From: an uncultured Prochlorococcus sp.
GTDB lineage: Bacteria > Cyanobacteriota > Cyanobacteriia > PCC-6307 > Cyanobiaceae
Assembly: GCA_913048245.1 (NCBI GenBank)
Contig: CAJWWR010000008.1
Location: 1 to 36,105, forward strand
Direction: 5' to 3'
DNA: 36,105 bases
Position 1 is the stretch's first letter. Each line of letters starts with the position of its first letter. The translations under genes and the position numbers were made by a program. Positions 1 to 9,907 of the stretch are shown in pieces. The notes beneath the pieces were generated by a model. It did not search any database. It was given only the letters and a program-made list of their open reading frames with translations, and was not told the origin of the DNA.

Positions 1-24
1 TTTAACTAAATATCTAATTGTTAG

Positions 25-417
25 ATGAGAGAAAGGATAATGGGATATTGGGTTCTTTCTTGGATAGGTTTAATATCCAATATTATTGCACTCCCTGTAA
101 TATCCTTAGTAGTTATTTATGGACCTCCTTTGAAGGTCGCAAATATGACTCTGGCAATTAGCCTTGGCTGGCCAGCTGCGATTGTTGGCATTATATCCTC
201 AGCGGCTTTATTGGCAGAGAGGAAATGGGGAGTAACACTTACTCTAATATCACTATCTATGGTTATTGCAGGTACACTTCCTTATTCTATAGTCAGACTT
301 ATTAGTATTGGGGACTTTCTTGGCCTAGGAGGAATAACACTATTGATATCAATTTTAAGTGTATTAGCGTTAATATATTGGTGCTTGCCTAATCATAAAA
401 AGCGAATAAGATTTTAG
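25..417 (+). CDS. Small multi-pass membrane protein, unknown function
   Basis: A 130-residue, very hydrophobic protein with about four predicted membrane segments (roughly residues 8-30, 40-62, 70-95 and 97-120) and a short basic tail ending in KKRIRF. I do not recognise a family motif. The first ATG is at 25; a second in-frame ATG at 40 is also possible and would remove only MRERI. It converges on the HD-domain gene on the opposite strand with nine bases between the stop codons. It resembles the small conserved membrane proteins common in picocyanobacteria, but no role can be read from the sequence. Confidence 0.7.
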   Translation: MRERIMGYWVLSWIGLISNIIALPVISLVVIYGPPLKVANMTLAISLGWPAAIVGIISSAALLAERKWGVTLTLISLSMVIAGTLPYSIVRLISIGDFLGLGGITLLISILSVLALIYWCLPNHKKRIRF

Positions 418-426
418 ATTTTAATA

Positions 427-1878
427 CTAAGAAAATGTATTATTTTTAGAAGTTGGATACTGAATTCTTCTATGTCTTATTCTTTTCCATACTTTCAGGA
501 ATGATTTTTTTATAAGAAAGATCTCCGCTTTTGACAAATAACTTTCTGACAATTGACCATCCTTCTCTCTTGAGCTTATAATTCCCGAAATGGTTTGATA
601 AGCCTCTTTATCAGTTGCGTTAATATCCATAGCCCTGAGCGCCGCTTCACATCCATCAGCCAACATTAAAATTGCGGTTTCTTTTGATTGAGGTATTGGC
701 CCCTTATATCTAAATTGATTTTCTTCGATATTTTGCCCCTTTTCTCTTGCCTTTGATAGAAAATATCCCATTTTTAAAGTACCTTGATGTTCTGGGATAA
801 AATCTGCTATTGGCTTAGGTAATCTATTTTTCTTTGCGATTTTTAATCCCTCGTCTACATGTTTCTGAAGTATTTGGCAACTTTTTATTGGATCATCTAA
901 TTCTTCATGTGGATTTGTACCTTCAGTTTGATTCTCAATAAACCAATTCGGTGCATGAAGTTTTCCAATGTCATGATATAGTCCTCCTGTTTTGATTAGA
1001 TCCACATCGCCTCTAATCATTCTTGTAGCTTCTTCTGCTAACCCACAAATTAGTAATGTATGTTCATATGTACCTGGAGCTTCGATAGATAATCTTCTTA
1101 AAATAGGGTTTTCTTGATCGGCTAACTCAAGAAGTCTTGCTTTAGTCAATAATCCAAAAACTGATTCAAATATCGGCATTACTAGGTTAGTTATTAGAAG
1201 TGAAACTAAAACAGCTACAGACTGAGAATATATTTTATCGATAGGTAAAGAATTCTCAAGCCCAATTAAAGGAGTTTTATCATAGATAAGTATCGACTCT
1301 ACTATGAAAACTCCTAGAGATACAAAAATAGCTAATTGAAGTAATTGAGCCCTATTTCTTACCTTTCCGCCAATTATTGCAACAATAATGGCACTAATAA
1401 TTGTTATTAGAAATAAATCATTATTGTTAAAGGCAGTGGAATCTGGCCAATTGATTGCAGAAACTGCAACCCAAGTTAAGGATGTTAATGTACCTAATCC
1501 TTGAGAAATTATAAGAGAGGGTGGAACAATAATCGCTATGGGGTTAACTTCAAAATTAGTTTTTATTACTTGTGCTAGTAATAGAAAGCTTAAAAGTAAT
1601 ATGACTTGGTTGAAGGAAATCATCGAATTCTCTTTCTTTGAAACAATTATCAAGGCCGAACAATACAAAAAGGTTTCTAAACTAATCTTTAATAAGTCAA
1701 TAAAAATAATTTCTGAATTTATTATATTTTGATGTGAGGAAACTAAGACTATAAAAATACTTGTTAAGAAAATAATTAGTCTCTCTATAGGTTTAAAACT
1801 TTTTGTTTTTTTTGAAAGGGAAACAGTTCTTCCCAATTTCATTTCAATTCTTTTTACTAGTCTTGTAAGCTTTTGCAC
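427..1878 (-). CDS. PgpH-type membrane HD-domain phosphodiesterase (probable c-di-AMP hydrolase)
   Basis: The 483-residue protein has a hydrophobic N-terminal half with about seven membrane segments (residues 33-240) and a cytoplasmic HDIG/HD domain (about 245-470). Likely metal ligands are H273 in GTYEHT, H302-D303 in GLYHDIGK, H324 in TNPHEEL, H364 in PEHQGT and D408 in LADGCEAALRA. FIENQxxGxNPHxxL is typical of PgpH, which cleaves cyclic di-AMP. It lacks the long extracellular 7TMR-HDED domain of Firmicutes PgpH, so it is shorter. The usual HHGT is EHQGT here, so one expected metal-binding His is Gln. The first start codon is GTG; an ATG at 1842 (M13) is an alternative, and neither has a strong ribosome site. 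A diadenylate cyclase at 27185-28072 could supply the substrate. HD-domain membership is certain; the substrate is inferred from the family. Confidence 0.88.
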   Translation of the reverse strand: MQKLTRLVKRIEMKLGRTVSLSKKTKSFKPIERLIIFLTSIFIVLVSSHQNIINSEIIFIDLLKISLETFLYCSALIIVSKKENSMISFNQVILLLSFLLLAQVIKTNFEVNPIAIIVPPSLIISQGLGTLTSLTWVAVSAINWPDSTAFNNNDLFLITIISAIIVAIIGGKVRNRAQLLQLAIFVSLGVFIVESILIYDKTPLIGLENSLPIDKIYSQSVAVLVSLLITNLVMPIFESVFGLLTKARLLELADQENPILRRLSIEAPGTYEHTLLICGLAEEATRMIRGDVDLIKTGGLYHDIGKLHAPNWFIENQTEGTNPHEELDDPIKSCQILQKHVDEGLKIAKKNRLPKPIADFIPEHQGTLKMGYFLSKAREKGQNIEENQFRYKGPIPQSKETAILMLADGCEAALRAMDINATDKEAYQTISGIISSREKDGQLSESYLSKAEIFLIKKSFLKVWKRIRHRRIQYPTSKNNTFS

Positions 1879-1904
1879 AGAATATTATTAAAACTATTTC
1901 ATTA

Positions 1905-1952
1905 ATTTAGAATTATAGGCATCCTAAGAATAAATTGGAGAATTATTTTTAA
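1905..1952. promoter_or_regulatory. Divergent promoter region between the HD phosphodiesterase and folD
   Basis: The 74-base gap between the divergent genes must hold both promoters. On the minus strand TATAAT occurs at 1917-1912, about 34 bases ahead of the GTG start, a good -10 candidate. On the plus strand the same A+T-rich block offers only weaker -10 matches. I see no clear -35 on either side. A GGAG lies about 13 bases ahead of the folD ATG, further than ideal for a ribosome site. Confidence 0.35.
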
Positions 1953-2849
1953 ATGACATTAAAGTTAGATGGCAAAAAATTATCTTTATCTATTGAAGAG
2001 AGGCTAAAAAAAGATATCATTTCTCTCCAAAACAAATCTATACGACCACCAAGTCTTGCAGTTATAAGAGTAGGTGATGATCCGGCAAGTGGGGTTTATA
2101 TCAGAAATAAAGAAAAAGCATGCGAAAGAGTTGGAATTAAGAGCCTTCTTTTTCATCTGAGTCAGAATTCCTCAAAAATAGATGTGAGTAATTTAATAAA
2201 AGATCTTAATAGTGATAAAACTGTTGACGGCATTTTATTACAACTACCGTTACCTGGCCATTTGGATTCTATTAAGTTAATAAGAGAAATTGATCCTAAA
2301 AAGGATGTTGATGGGTTGCATGAACAAAATATAGGCTGCTTAGTTCAAAATCAGTTAACACTTAGGTCATGTACTCCTGCTGGAATTGTTAATCTCTTGA
2401 GATCTCAAGACATAAATATAGAAGGAAAGAGAATCGTTGTGGTAGGAAGAAGTATATTGGTAGGTAAGCCCTTGGCTTTAATGCTACTAAACCTAAATGC
2501 TACTGTTACTGTTGCACATTCTAAAACTAAAAATTTAAGAGAAATTTGTAGAGAAGCAGATATCTTAATCGTCGCTATAGGCAAGCCTAATTTTATTGAT
2601 TCAAGTTTCATAAAAAATGAAACGGTAGTTGTTGATGTTGGGATACATAGATTAAAAAGTTCAACTAAAGATGCTTCTCATTTGTGCGGGGATGTACTAT
2701 TGGAAGATGTTATTCCTAAAGTATTTGCGTATACACCGGTTCCTGGTGGTGTTGGCCCAATGACAGTAACGATGTTGCTGGTGAATACTACTTTTAGTTG
2801 GCAGAAACGATGTGGATTAAATTCTACAGTGGATGATCTACTATCATAA
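1953..2849 (+). CDS. folD: Bifunctional methylenetetrahydrofolate dehydrogenase / cyclohydrolase
   Basis: FolD interconverts 5,10-methylene-, methenyl- and 10-formyl-tetrahydrofolate using NADP, feeding purine and formyl-Met synthesis in the cytoplasm. At 298 residues it has normal family length. Visible signatures are the catalytic Y49-x3-K53 in [13 protein letters not shown], the substrate-binding segment [12 protein letters not shown], the NADP-binding [17 protein letters not shown], and the C-terminal [16 protein letters not shown]. The start is the first ATG in a short leader shared divergently with the HD gene. crtE follows 37 bases downstream on the same strand and could be co-transcribed, a neighbourhood familiar from picocyanobacteria. 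Assignment is firm. Confidence 0.97.
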   Translation: MTLKLDGKKLSLSIEERLKKDIISLQNKSIRPPSLAVIRVGDDPASGVYIRNKEKACERVGIKSLLFHLSQNSSKIDVSNLIKDLNSDKTVDGILLQLPLPGHLDSIKLIREIDPKKDVDGLHEQNIGCLVQNQLTLRSCTPAGIVNLLRSQDINIEGKRIVVVGRSILVGKPLALMLLNLNATVTVAHSKTKNLREICREADILIVAIGKPNFIDSSFIKNETVVVDVGIHRLKSSTKDASHLCGDVLLEDVIPKVFAYTPVPGGVGPMTVTMLLVNTTFSWQKRCGLNSTVDDLLS

Positions 2850-2886
2850 AAATGAATATTAGATCAAACTTTTTTTAATATTATTT

Positions 2887-3783
2887 ATGAGTCACGTGAT
2901 TAATTCTGATTTTGAAAAATATTTACGAGAAACAAAAGAGATTGTTGAAGATGCATTGGATTTCTCATTAGGCCCTGAGAAACCAGATATACTTAGAGAA
3001 TCAATGAGATATTCTTTATTAGCGGGTGGTAAAAGAATAAGACCAATTTTATGTCTAGCATCGTGTACTCTTGCAGGAGGAGATCCAAAATTGGCCACCC
3101 CAACTGCCGTTGCCATTGAAATGATACATACCATGTCACTTATTCATGATGATTTGCCTGCTATGGATAATGATGACTTAAGAAGAGGACGTCCTACCAA
3201 CCATAAAGTATATGGAGATGCCATAGCGATTCTTTCTGGCGACGCCTTGTTAACCAGGGCTTTTGAAATGGTTGCACTCAGGAGTCCTGGTGTCGATTCT
3301 GAGAGGCTAATAAGGGTGGTAGGAGAATTATCATTAGTAGCTGGAGCTCCAGGGTTAGTTGGAGGACAGGTTGTTGATCTCGAATGTGAAGGGAAAGAAG
3401 TTGATTTGGAAACTTTAGAGTATATTCATTTACACAAAACCGGGGCATTGCTAAAAGCTTGTGTAAGAACTGGGGCAATGATAGCAGGTGCTGATGATAA
3501 ACTTTTAGACTGTTTAACTACATATGCTGAGGGCATTGGCTTAGCATTCCAAATAATTGATGATATTCTTGATTTAACATCAAGTAGTGAAACATTGGGT
3601 AAAACTGCTGGTAAAGATCTTTTGGCTGACAAAACTACATACCCTAAATTATTAGGAATGGAGGAATCTAAAAATAGAGCATTAAAACTTGTCGAAAATG
3701 CTAAAGAAGCTATTAGACCATGGGGCGAGAATGCTAATCATTTAATTTCACTTGCAGATTTTATCACTAATAGAGATAGATAA
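2887..3783 (+). CDS. crtE: Geranylgeranyl diphosphate synthase
   Basis: This all-trans prenyltransferase condenses isopentenyl diphosphate onto allylic primers to make GGPP, the precursor of carotenoids and of the phytyl tails of chlorophyll, tocopherol and phylloquinone. Both Asp-rich motifs are intact: DDLPAMD at 88-94 (with [11 protein letters not shown] following) and DDILD at 225-229. [10 protein letters not shown] (45-54), which binds IPP diphosphate, is also present. At 298 residues it has typical length. The residues ahead of the first motif (HTMSLIH) are of bacterial/plastid type II GGPPS style. Chain length (C20 versus C15) is inferred from cyanobacterial homologues. It sits between folD (37 bases) and the DUF212 gene (15 bases), probably as one unit. 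Confidence 0.93.
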   Translation: MSHVINSDFEKYLRETKEIVEDALDFSLGPEKPDILRESMRYSLLAGGKRIRPILCLASCTLAGGDPKLATPTAVAIEMIHTMSLIHDDLPAMDNDDLRRGRPTNHKVYGDAIAILSGDALLTRAFEMVALRSPGVDSERLIRVVGELSLVAGAPGLVGGQVVDLECEGKEVDLETLEYIHLHKTGALLKACVRTGAMIAGADDKLLDCLTTYAEGIGLAFQIIDDILDLTSSSETLGKTAGKDLLADKTTYPKLLGMEESKNRALKLVENAKEAIRPWGENANHLISLADFITNRDR

Positions 3784-3798
3784 TTTAATTTAAATGCT

Positions 3799-4284
3799 AT
3801 GCAAGAATTAACAGATTTATTGAATAACAAATTACTTTTTTGGAGTCTAATTGCATGCATTTCTGCTCAATTATTAAAGGTTGTTTTCAATTTCTTTGCA
3901 AGTGGTGAAATAAAATTTTCAGTAATTTTTGAAACAGGTGGTATGCCCTCTAGTCATTCTTCGCTTATGACAGGTATTGCATCAGGAATCGGCCTTGAAA
4001 TGGGATTCGACCATCCTGTATTTGCCCTAGCAGTAGGAGTTGCTTTAGTTGTAATGTATGACGCTTCTGGAGTAAGGAGATCTGCCGGAATGCAAGCTAC
4101 CGAAATTAACAAAATTTCTACCCAATTAAGTCTAGATAATCAACTGAATCTAAAAGAGAAACTTGGTCATACAAAACTCGAAGTTATTGTAGGAAGCATA
4201 ATAGGTCCATTTATAACTCTAATGGGAATGAGATTTGTTGGTTCTCCATTAGATTTATTTGATTACATTGTGACTTTCTTTTAG
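3799..4284 (+). CDS. DUF212 (divergent PAP2-like) membrane protein
   Basis: A 161-residue membrane protein with about four hydrophobic segments and the hallmark TGGMPSSHSSLMTG near residue 50, followed by MYDASGVRRSAGMQA. This is the DUF212 family, distantly related to vanadium haloperoxidases and PAP2 acid phosphatases and found in cyanobacteria and plants. Its reaction is not established; a lipid-phosphate phosphatase role is possible because SSHSS and GVRR resemble PAP2 phosphate-binding motifs. It follows crtE by 15 bases, so prenyl diphosphate or lipid metabolism is a reasonable but unproven context. Its TAG stop interlocks with the TAA stop of cobB on the other strand. Confidence 0.85.
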   Translation: MQELTDLLNNKLLFWSLIACISAQLLKVVFNFFASGEIKFSVIFETGGMPSSHSSLMTGIASGIGLEMGFDHPVFALAVGVALVVMYDASGVRRSAGMQATEINKISTQLSLDNQLNLKEKLGHTKLEVIVGSIIGPFITLMGMRFVGSPLDLFDYIVTFF

Positions 4285-5660
4285 TTGGATTTTAGTAAAT
4301 TATTTATAAAGTTTTTTGAAAGCTCGTTACTACTAGGGAAATGAATATGTACCCAGCTGGCATGGACATTCCCTGAATGCCAGCCTTCATCTTTAAACTT
4401 ATTTCCCCAAGACTTAATTTGCCAGGGACTTGTTGGTGGAATAATTAAATCTTTGCCTAGTTTATTTCTTATATTTTTTGTGACCTCTATTTGCCAATAA
4501 TGAAATTCATGCCCTCTGGCTTCTTGATTTTTCTTGATTATCAATGAATCTTTTTTCCCTTTTATGTACCTATAACCAACACTCAGATTTCCTTTCTTCG
4601 ATGTGAAAGGAAGTATACCAGCCATTTTATGAGGAGTTCCTTGCTCATCAATTATAAAATCTCCTAAGATCATCATTCCTCCGCACTCAGCATAAATTAA
4701 ACCGAGATTTCTAAATTCTCTTAAAGATTTGAGACTTCTTTTTGAAGAACTAATATGACTAGCATACCTTTCTGGAAAGCCGCCAGGAATAATTAGAGCT
4801 TTCGCCTCCTTCGGGATTTCCTCATCATTAAAAATATTCCATTTAATAGTAGGTATTCCAATATCATTTAGGAATTCGACTGTATCTGGATATTGAAAAT
4901 GAAATATTCTGTCGTCAGCAATAGCAATGGGTCTTTTTTCATTTATTTTGAAGGGAAAATTTAGGGTCGTGGAACTCAAGTCGTTTTTTATAGGTTTTAA
5001 TAGGCTTGCAAGGCATTTCATATTAAGATTTTTTTCGGCAAAATCCGCAAAGTAATTTATATCAAGTATTTCTCTTATTTCCTTTGGTGAAATTAAACCT
5101 AGATTTCCTTTCTCTAAGTAAATTTTCATATTTGACGGAAGAAAACCTAGGATTTTAATACCTTCATTTTTGAATACTTCATTTAGTAGAGTTTTATGTC
5201 TTGAAGAATTCACGTTATTAAAAATAACTCCTTTGAAATTTAAATTTTTGTCGAATTCTCTGAATCCTTTGATTAAAGCTAATAGTGAAGCCACCTGGCC
5301 TTTCGCATTCACTATAAACACTATTGGTAAATCCAAAATTCTTGCTACATCAGCCGTACTTGAATATTGTGTTGAGCCTAGACCATCAAAAAGGCCCATT
5401 GCTCCCTCTACTAGTGAAAGATCACTTAAGGTTGAATATTTACGATATGTTTTTTTTATCCAATTTTCACCACTTAAAAAAACATCAAGATTTCTACATA
5501 CTGGATGTCCAATTGAACTAAGTTGTTGTTGATCTAGATAATCTGGGCCAACTTTGAAAGTTTGTAGTTTTAATCCTTTGGTGAAAGCCCAGCATGATAT
5601 TAGTAACGCAAGAGTAGTTTTACCATTGTCTGTTGCGGGTGCCGAAATAATACAAGACAT
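4281..5660 (-). CDS. cobB: Cobyrinic acid a,c-diamide synthase
   Basis: This enzyme amidates the a and c carboxylates of (hydrogeno)cobyrinic acid with glutamine and ATP, a step in (pseudo)cobalamin synthesis. The N-terminal dethiobiotin-synthetase-like domain has the P-loop variant APATDNGKTT at 7-16 and VEGAMGLFDG at 84-93. The C-terminal class I glutamine amidotransferase domain has GGFPERYA at 293-300, the nucleophile C326 in YAECGGMMILG, and a C-terminal HASWVHIHFPSS holding the partner His. At 459 residues it is full length. In an organism of this type it is read as the oxygen-tolerant-named but CbiA-like enzyme; cobB and cbiA names are used interchangeably. It starts five bases after opcA, so it is likely translated from the zwf-opcA message. 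Confidence 0.93.
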   Translation of the reverse strand: MSCIISAPATDNGKTTLALLISCWAFTKGLKLQTFKVGPDYLDQQQLSSIGHPVCRNLDVFLSGENWIKKTYRKYSTLSDLSLVEGAMGLFDGLGSTQYSSTADVARILDLPIVFIVNAKGQVASLLALIKGFREFDKNLNFKGVIFNNVNSSRHKTLLNEVFKNEGIKILGFLPSNMKIYLEKGNLGLISPKEIREILDINYFADFAEKNLNMKCLASLLKPIKNDLSSTTLNFPFKINEKRPIAIADDRIFHFQYPDTVEFLNDIGIPTIKWNIFNDEEIPKEAKALIIPGGFPERYASHISSSKRSLKSLREFRNLGLIYAECGGMMILGDFIIDEQGTPHKMAGILPFTSKKGNLSVGYRYIKGKKDSLIIKKNQEARGHEFHYWQIEVTKNIRNKLGKDLIIPPTSPWQIKSWGNKFKDEGWHSGNVHASWVHIHFPSSNELSKNFINNLLKSN

Positions 5661-5665
5661 TTCGA

Positions 5666-6967
5666 CTAACCATAGATAGTATTAAATATTTTTGAAGAAA
5701 TATGTATTGAATTTTCAAATAGCGGGCTTGTATTTCCTCTGCTACTAGCAAGTAATTTGCTTACATTTGATTCTGATGAAGAATAATAATTGGGAACCAC
5801 AGACTCTATTAGGTGCATGTTAGCCATGCCACCTGCCTCTAATCTCATGCATTCAGCTGATTCAGCACCTAATATAATACAAGTATTTTTTTTGGGGTCT
5901 TCACTGATTTTAGAAATTAACCTTAACCCAATTACTTGTCCTGGGTAAATGCTTGTATTTCCCAATGGTATGGAGTTAATAATGGCCTTAATCTTTTCTC
6001 CGTTTTTTCTTGAAAATTCAATTTCTACAAAATCTGATTTCTTTTCTGATGATAATATTTCCCAATCCAGCTTGTCGCTGATCCAGGCAATTAAAAAAAG
6101 AGCCTGTATTATATGATTGCCTGCAATATCAATATCAACTTCGCTTATATGATTGAGGATTTCTCTCCTAGAAGGCGGGTCAAAAATCATAGCTACGGAT
6201 TCTCTCCAGCTTTTGAGTCTCACCCAATTGAGATCATTCACAGTTTTCTTAGAATTCAATATCTTCATCAGAACATCTAAGCATCTCTTTTCCTGTCCAT
6301 TAGCAGTATCAATAATAAACCTTCTAGCATTTTTAGAAAATTTATCAAAGATACTTGGAGAATCATCAAGACTACTATTCCACCATAACCATGTTGGCAG
6401 ATCATCCATAGATAAGTTCTCAATAATATCTGAACCTTTTGATGATATGGATTCTGCATCACCTCTTATTACGATTAAATCTCCGCAAATAGGTTGATTG
6501 ATAGAACTATCACCCAGAGGACAATATGCGGAAACAAAAGTTTGCAGTTTAGTTCTCTTGTCATAGGTTGGAGCTAAGGTTATAAGTCTTCTGGGATTTA
6601 ATGTGCTAATGGAGGATTCAAAAAATTGTCCTCTAAGGTCCTCTACTTTGTCATCTGATGCGGTTTTGTGGAGCACCTTTATAAGTTCCTGGCTGTTGAG
6701 TGATGTTGATAGTGGGAGTTTGTTTTCTAAGATTAGTTTTTTGGCAATTCCTATTATTTCCTGACTTAAATTCCCTGTAATAGGACCGTTTATTAGTTTG
6801 TTCCTGACTAATAATTGTTCAAGCCAGGCAGGTTGCCAAACAATTAAAGAGAAAGTATTAGCTCCTGAAGTATATTCGTTTTCAGAAATCCAGAGTTGTT
6901 TGAGATAGTTTGAAATCTCCTCAGGAGGAAGCTCTAATGGTGTTTGGAGGGTTAATTGTGGTTTCAT
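5666..6967 (-). CDS. opcA: Glucose-6-phosphate dehydrogenase assembly protein OpcA
   Basis: OpcA promotes oligomerisation and activation of G6PDH in cyanobacteria and partners with thioredoxin control of that enzyme. The 433-residue protein follows the cyanobacterial OpcA pattern: an N-terminal LxxPxELPPEEISxYLxxLW segment, a central WWNSSLDDSPSIFDKF region, and the C-terminal ILGAESAECMRLEAGGMANM. There is no known catalytic motif. Position is strong support, since it lies 12 bases downstream of zwf and five bases upstream of cobB on the same strand. The ATG start at 6967 is the natural one because the zwf stop lies immediately upstream. Confidence 0.95.
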   Translation of the reverse strand: MKPQLTLQTPLELPPEEISNYLKQLWISENEYTSGANTFSLIVWQPAWLEQLLVRNKLINGPITGNLSQEIIGIAKKLILENKLPLSTSLNSQELIKVLHKTASDDKVEDLRGQFFESSISTLNPRRLITLAPTYDKRTKLQTFVSAYCPLGDSSINQPICGDLIVIRGDAESISSKGSDIIENLSMDDLPTWLWWNSSLDDSPSIFDKFSKNARRFIIDTANGQEKRCLDVLMKILNSKKTVNDLNWVRLKSWRESVAMIFDPPSRREILNHISEVDIDIAGNHIIQALFLIAWISDKLDWEILSSEKKSDFVEIEFSRKNGEKIKAIINSIPLGNTSIYPGQVIGLRLISKISEDPKKNTCIILGAESAECMRLEAGGMANMHLIESVVPNYYSSSESNVSKLLASSRGNTSPLFENSIHISSKIFNTIYG

Positions 6968-6979
6968 TCTTTAAGAAAA

Positions 6980-8503
6980 TTAGGGTCTACGCCAGAAAAT
7001 ATTATCTCGTGACAAAAGTTGATCAGCTTCAGGGGGACCCCAGGTTCCAGATTCATACTTATAAGTTGGAAGTTTCCAAGGGGTATTTTCCATTAACTCT
7101 ATTAAAGGGGTATATAATTTCCATGCGGCTTCAACTTCATCATTTCTTGTAAATAAAGTTGGATCACCTAGCATTGAGTCTGCCAATAATCTAACGTAAC
7201 CCTCGTCGGATGGTTCTCCAAAAGATTCATCATATGAAAAGTCCATTTGTACAGGTCTTGATCTCATTCCAGAACCTGGGGATTTAACTTCAAACTTAAA
7301 AGTAGCCCCCTCATTAGGTTGAATTCTTAGGATTAGTTGATTGGGTGCAGGATTAATAATAGTGGATTCAAATAAATGAACAGGAACGTCCTTAAACGTT
7401 AAAACAATTTCACCTAATCTTTTAGGCAACCTTTTTCCAGTTCTTAAATAAAATGGCACTCCTTGCCATCTCCAATTATCAATAAATACTTTTGCTGCTA
7501 TATAAGTTTCAGTGGTGCTATTCGGGTTGACTCCATTCTCATCTCTATAACCATTTAGCGGACTTGTGATGTCACCACCTTTCCCATACTGGCCTCTTAC
7601 ACAACATTGCCACGGATTTATTTCATCGGCTAGTTTTGCGGCCTGAAGAACCTTTGCTTTTTCGTTTCTTATAGCCTCTGGATCAAACTTGCCAGGAGGT
7701 TCCATTGCTGTAACTGCCAGCATTTGTGTTAGATGATTTTGGAGCATGTCTCTTAATGCTCCTGAGCTTTCGTAATAACCTGCTCTATCCTCAACACCAA
7801 CTGTTTCAGATGATGTTATTTGTATATTGGAAATATAATTTCTATTCCATATAGGTTCAAAAATTGTATTTGCAAACCTTAAAACAAGAATATTCTGAAC
7901 TGTTTCTTTTCCTAAATAGTGATCAATTCTAAATATTTGGCTTTCATCCGCACAACTTTGAACAATCTTGTTTAGTTTTCTAGCGCTTGAATAATCTCTG
8001 CCAAAGGGCTTTTCTATAACAATCCTGCTTTTTTTGGGATCATCAATTAATCCAGCTTCTTTTAGAGCTTTGCATCCACTTGCGTAATAATTTGGTGAAA
8101 CAGATAAATAGAATGTTTTATTGCCATGGGTTGCTTGTTTCTTATCAATTAATGACAACCTTGATGCAAGTTTCTTTACTTGTTTTCTCTCTTGAAGATC
8201 AACTGGTTCATAAAACAAGTAATTAGAAAATATTTCCCACTCTTTGGGATTATCAGAAATTTTGTCTGATAATTTGGATTTCATTTTTTCTTTGAAAACG
8301 TCGTCTGTCCAAGGTCTTCTAGCACAACCAATAATTGCAAATTCACTTGGAAGTCTTCTTTGCAGGAAAAGTTCAAATAATGCCGGAATTAATTTTCTAT
8401 GAGTTAGATCACCACTTGCACCAAAAATAATTAGGGATTGAGGCGATATAACTCTCTCTTGTCTAAGGCCTATCCTTAAAGGATTACTTAAAGATGGTTG
8501 CAT
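6980..8503 (-). CDS. zwf: Glucose-6-phosphate 1-dehydrogenase
   Basis: G6PDH oxidises glucose-6-phosphate to 6-phosphogluconolactone with NADP, opening the oxidative pentose phosphate pathway that supplies NADPH at night. At 507 residues it is full length. Visible motifs are the Rossmann fingerprint GASGDLTHRK at 28-37, EKPFGRD at 164-170, and the active-site RIDHYLGKE at 192-200 with the catalytic His. The C-terminal FYLRTGKRLPKR, which binds substrate or structural NADP, is also present. It heads zwf-opcA-cobB; petH lies 107 bases upstream on the same strand and may have its own terminator-free transcript. In cyanobacteria the enzyme is under redox control through OpcA. Confidence 0.98.
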   Translation of the reverse strand: MQPSLSNPLRIGLRQERVISPQSLIIFGASGDLTHRKLIPALFELFLQRRLPSEFAIIGCARRPWTDDVFKEKMKSKLSDKISDNPKEWEIFSNYLFYEPVDLQERKQVKKLASRLSLIDKKQATHGNKTFYLSVSPNYYASGCKALKEAGLIDDPKKSRIVIEKPFGRDYSSARKLNKIVQSCADESQIFRIDHYLGKETVQNILVLRFANTIFEPIWNRNYISNIQITSSETVGVEDRAGYYESSGALRDMLQNHLTQMLAVTAMEPPGKFDPEAIRNEKAKVLQAAKLADEINPWQCCVRGQYGKGGDITSPLNGYRDENGVNPNSTTETYIAAKVFIDNWRWQGVPFYLRTGKRLPKRLGEIVLTFKDVPVHLFESTIINPAPNQLILRIQPNEGATFKFEVKSPGSGMRSRPVQMDFSYDESFGEPSDEGYVRLLADSMLGDPTLFTRNDEVEAAWKLYTPLIELMENTPWKLPTYKYESGTWGPPEADQLLSRDNIFWRRP

Positions 8504-8610
8504 ACTTTCATAGAATGCTATCTATAAATAGATTCGACCTATATTTGTTAATAAGCTACCGAATGTGTCTAAACCAAGAAGTATGTAATTAGTGATTTTT
8601 AGAAAATTAT

Positions 8611-9783
<1,173 letters not shown>

Positions 9784-9854
9784 TTATAAAAATGGTTACG
9801 TTTTGAGATCGGGATAAATTAACATAAAAAAATTTTTCTTTAAATTTAGGATAC

Positions 9855-9878
9855 TTTATGAGTATAGTTACTCATAAA
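9855..9878. promoter_or_regulatory. Perfect inverted repeat overlapping a possible -10 box
   Basis: Two perfect 10-base arms, TTTATGAGTA and TACTCATAAA, flank the spacer TAGT. The centre contains TATAGT (9863-9868), a reasonable -10 box for the SRPBCC gene whose ATG begins 30 bases later. The symmetry suits a dimeric repressor site or a hairpin in the leader. The core GTA-N4-TAC does not match the NtcA site (GTA-N8-TAC). The site also lies upstream of petH, about 130 bases from its start. Confidence 0.45.
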
Positions 9879-9907
9879 CAATTCCTCATTAAGATAAAAA
9901 CTTATCT

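Noticed and set aside
5170-5532. 120-codon plus-strand frame inside cobB
   Set aside because: It lies wholly antisense to the conserved N-terminal domain of cobB, and its protein shows no domain pattern.
8504-8610. Separate small RNA or regulator site between petH and zwf
   Set aside because: The 107-base gap is A+T-rich with only short repeats such as CTAT/ATAG; nothing above background was found.
9855-9878. NtcA binding site at the inverted repeat upstream of the SRPBCC gene
   Set aside because: The core is GTA-N4-TAC. NtcA sites need GTA-N8-TAC, so the spacing is wrong.
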